Assembly (NCBI GenBank): GCA_947176895.1
Contig: CAMWSK010000005.1
Coordinates: forward strand, 32,873 to 96,872
Source: an uncultured Prevotellaceae bacterium
Lineage (GTDB): Bacteria; Bacteroidota; Bacteroidia; Bacteroidales; Bacteroidaceae
Direction of reading: 5' to 3'
Length of the DNA stretch: 64,000 bases
In this document: in pieces, positions 63,985-64,000 of the stretch
Layout: each line of letters begins with the position of its first letter
Position numbering within the stretch: position 1 is the first letter of the stretch
Position numbers and translations under genes: made by a program
The notes under the pieces: model-generated
Databases searched by the model: none
The model's input: the letters and a program-made list of their open reading frames with translations, nothing else
What the model was told of the DNA's origin: nothing

Positions 63985-64000
63985 CAGAGAGAACAACAAC

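Overview
The window reads as chromosome of a Bacteroidales gut bacterium, probably Prevotellaceae or a close family. The grounds are the many Bacteroidetes-type promoters (TAnnTTTG about 5-90 nt before starts), the short RpoD without region 1.1, S46 dipeptidyl-peptidase, clostripain, SusCD-era type secreted glycosidases, BspA-type leucine-rich repeats and fasciclin proteins with short C-terminal tails. Coding density is high. No rRNA, CRISPR array, insertion sequence or integrase was seen.

Layout. 0-4 kb: partial tRNA-Leu, lptB plus an EamA transporter, then mlaE-mlaF (envelope lipid transport). 3.8-9.9 kb: two tandem GH95 alpha-L-fucosidase genes whose catalytic parts look identical at DNA level over about 2.7 kb but whose N-termini differ. 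10-13 kb: lrp-family regulator divergent from metY-cysK (sulfur amino acids). 13-17.7 kb: leftward housekeeping operon yceD-rpmF-fabH-era-der-lipoprotein. 17.7-23.7 kb: sensor kinase, clostripain-like protease, tcdA, ruvB, a secreted OB-fold protein. 23.7-34 kb: nucleoside-recognition membrane protein, flippase, metallo-hydrolase, S46 peptidase, DEAD-box helicase, M24 and C1 peptidases. 34-38.6 kb: metF-metH. 38.9-44.2 kb: three-gene secreted fasciclin/BspA operon. 44.6-47.1 kb: alkaline phosphatase and an EEP-family hydrolase. 47.2-53.2 kb: recJ-recQ, trpS, rpoD, tRNA-Val. 53.3-55.1 kb: GH110 alpha-galactosidase. 55.3-63.2 kb: two adjacent 1.3-kb-residue paralogous proteins that look like dermonecrotic (Pasteurella multocida toxin-like) toxins.

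The most striking system is the toxin pair. The upstream member (59267-63163) ends in a domain with Cys1178, His1217 and Asp1232. This spacing (39 and 15) nearly matches the Cys-His-Asp triad of the P. multocida toxin deamidase domain as I remember it (C1165, H1205, D1220), and it also keeps a Glu/His pair in a preceding EreA/Tiki-like module. The downstream paralogue keeps the His and Asp but has lost the Cys and the Glu/His pair, so it looks like a catalytically dead partner.

The second striking feature is a family of intergenic repeats. Four elements each hold exactly four 12-bp palindrome-like units (ACATGNNCATGT) at 21-22 bp spacing, always in the same orientation, with the fourth unit degenerate. 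Two shorter two-unit relatives also occur. GH95 fucosidases and the GH110 galactosidase together suggest trimming of host mucin or blood-group glycans. The several secreted or periplasmic peptidases suggest peptide use.
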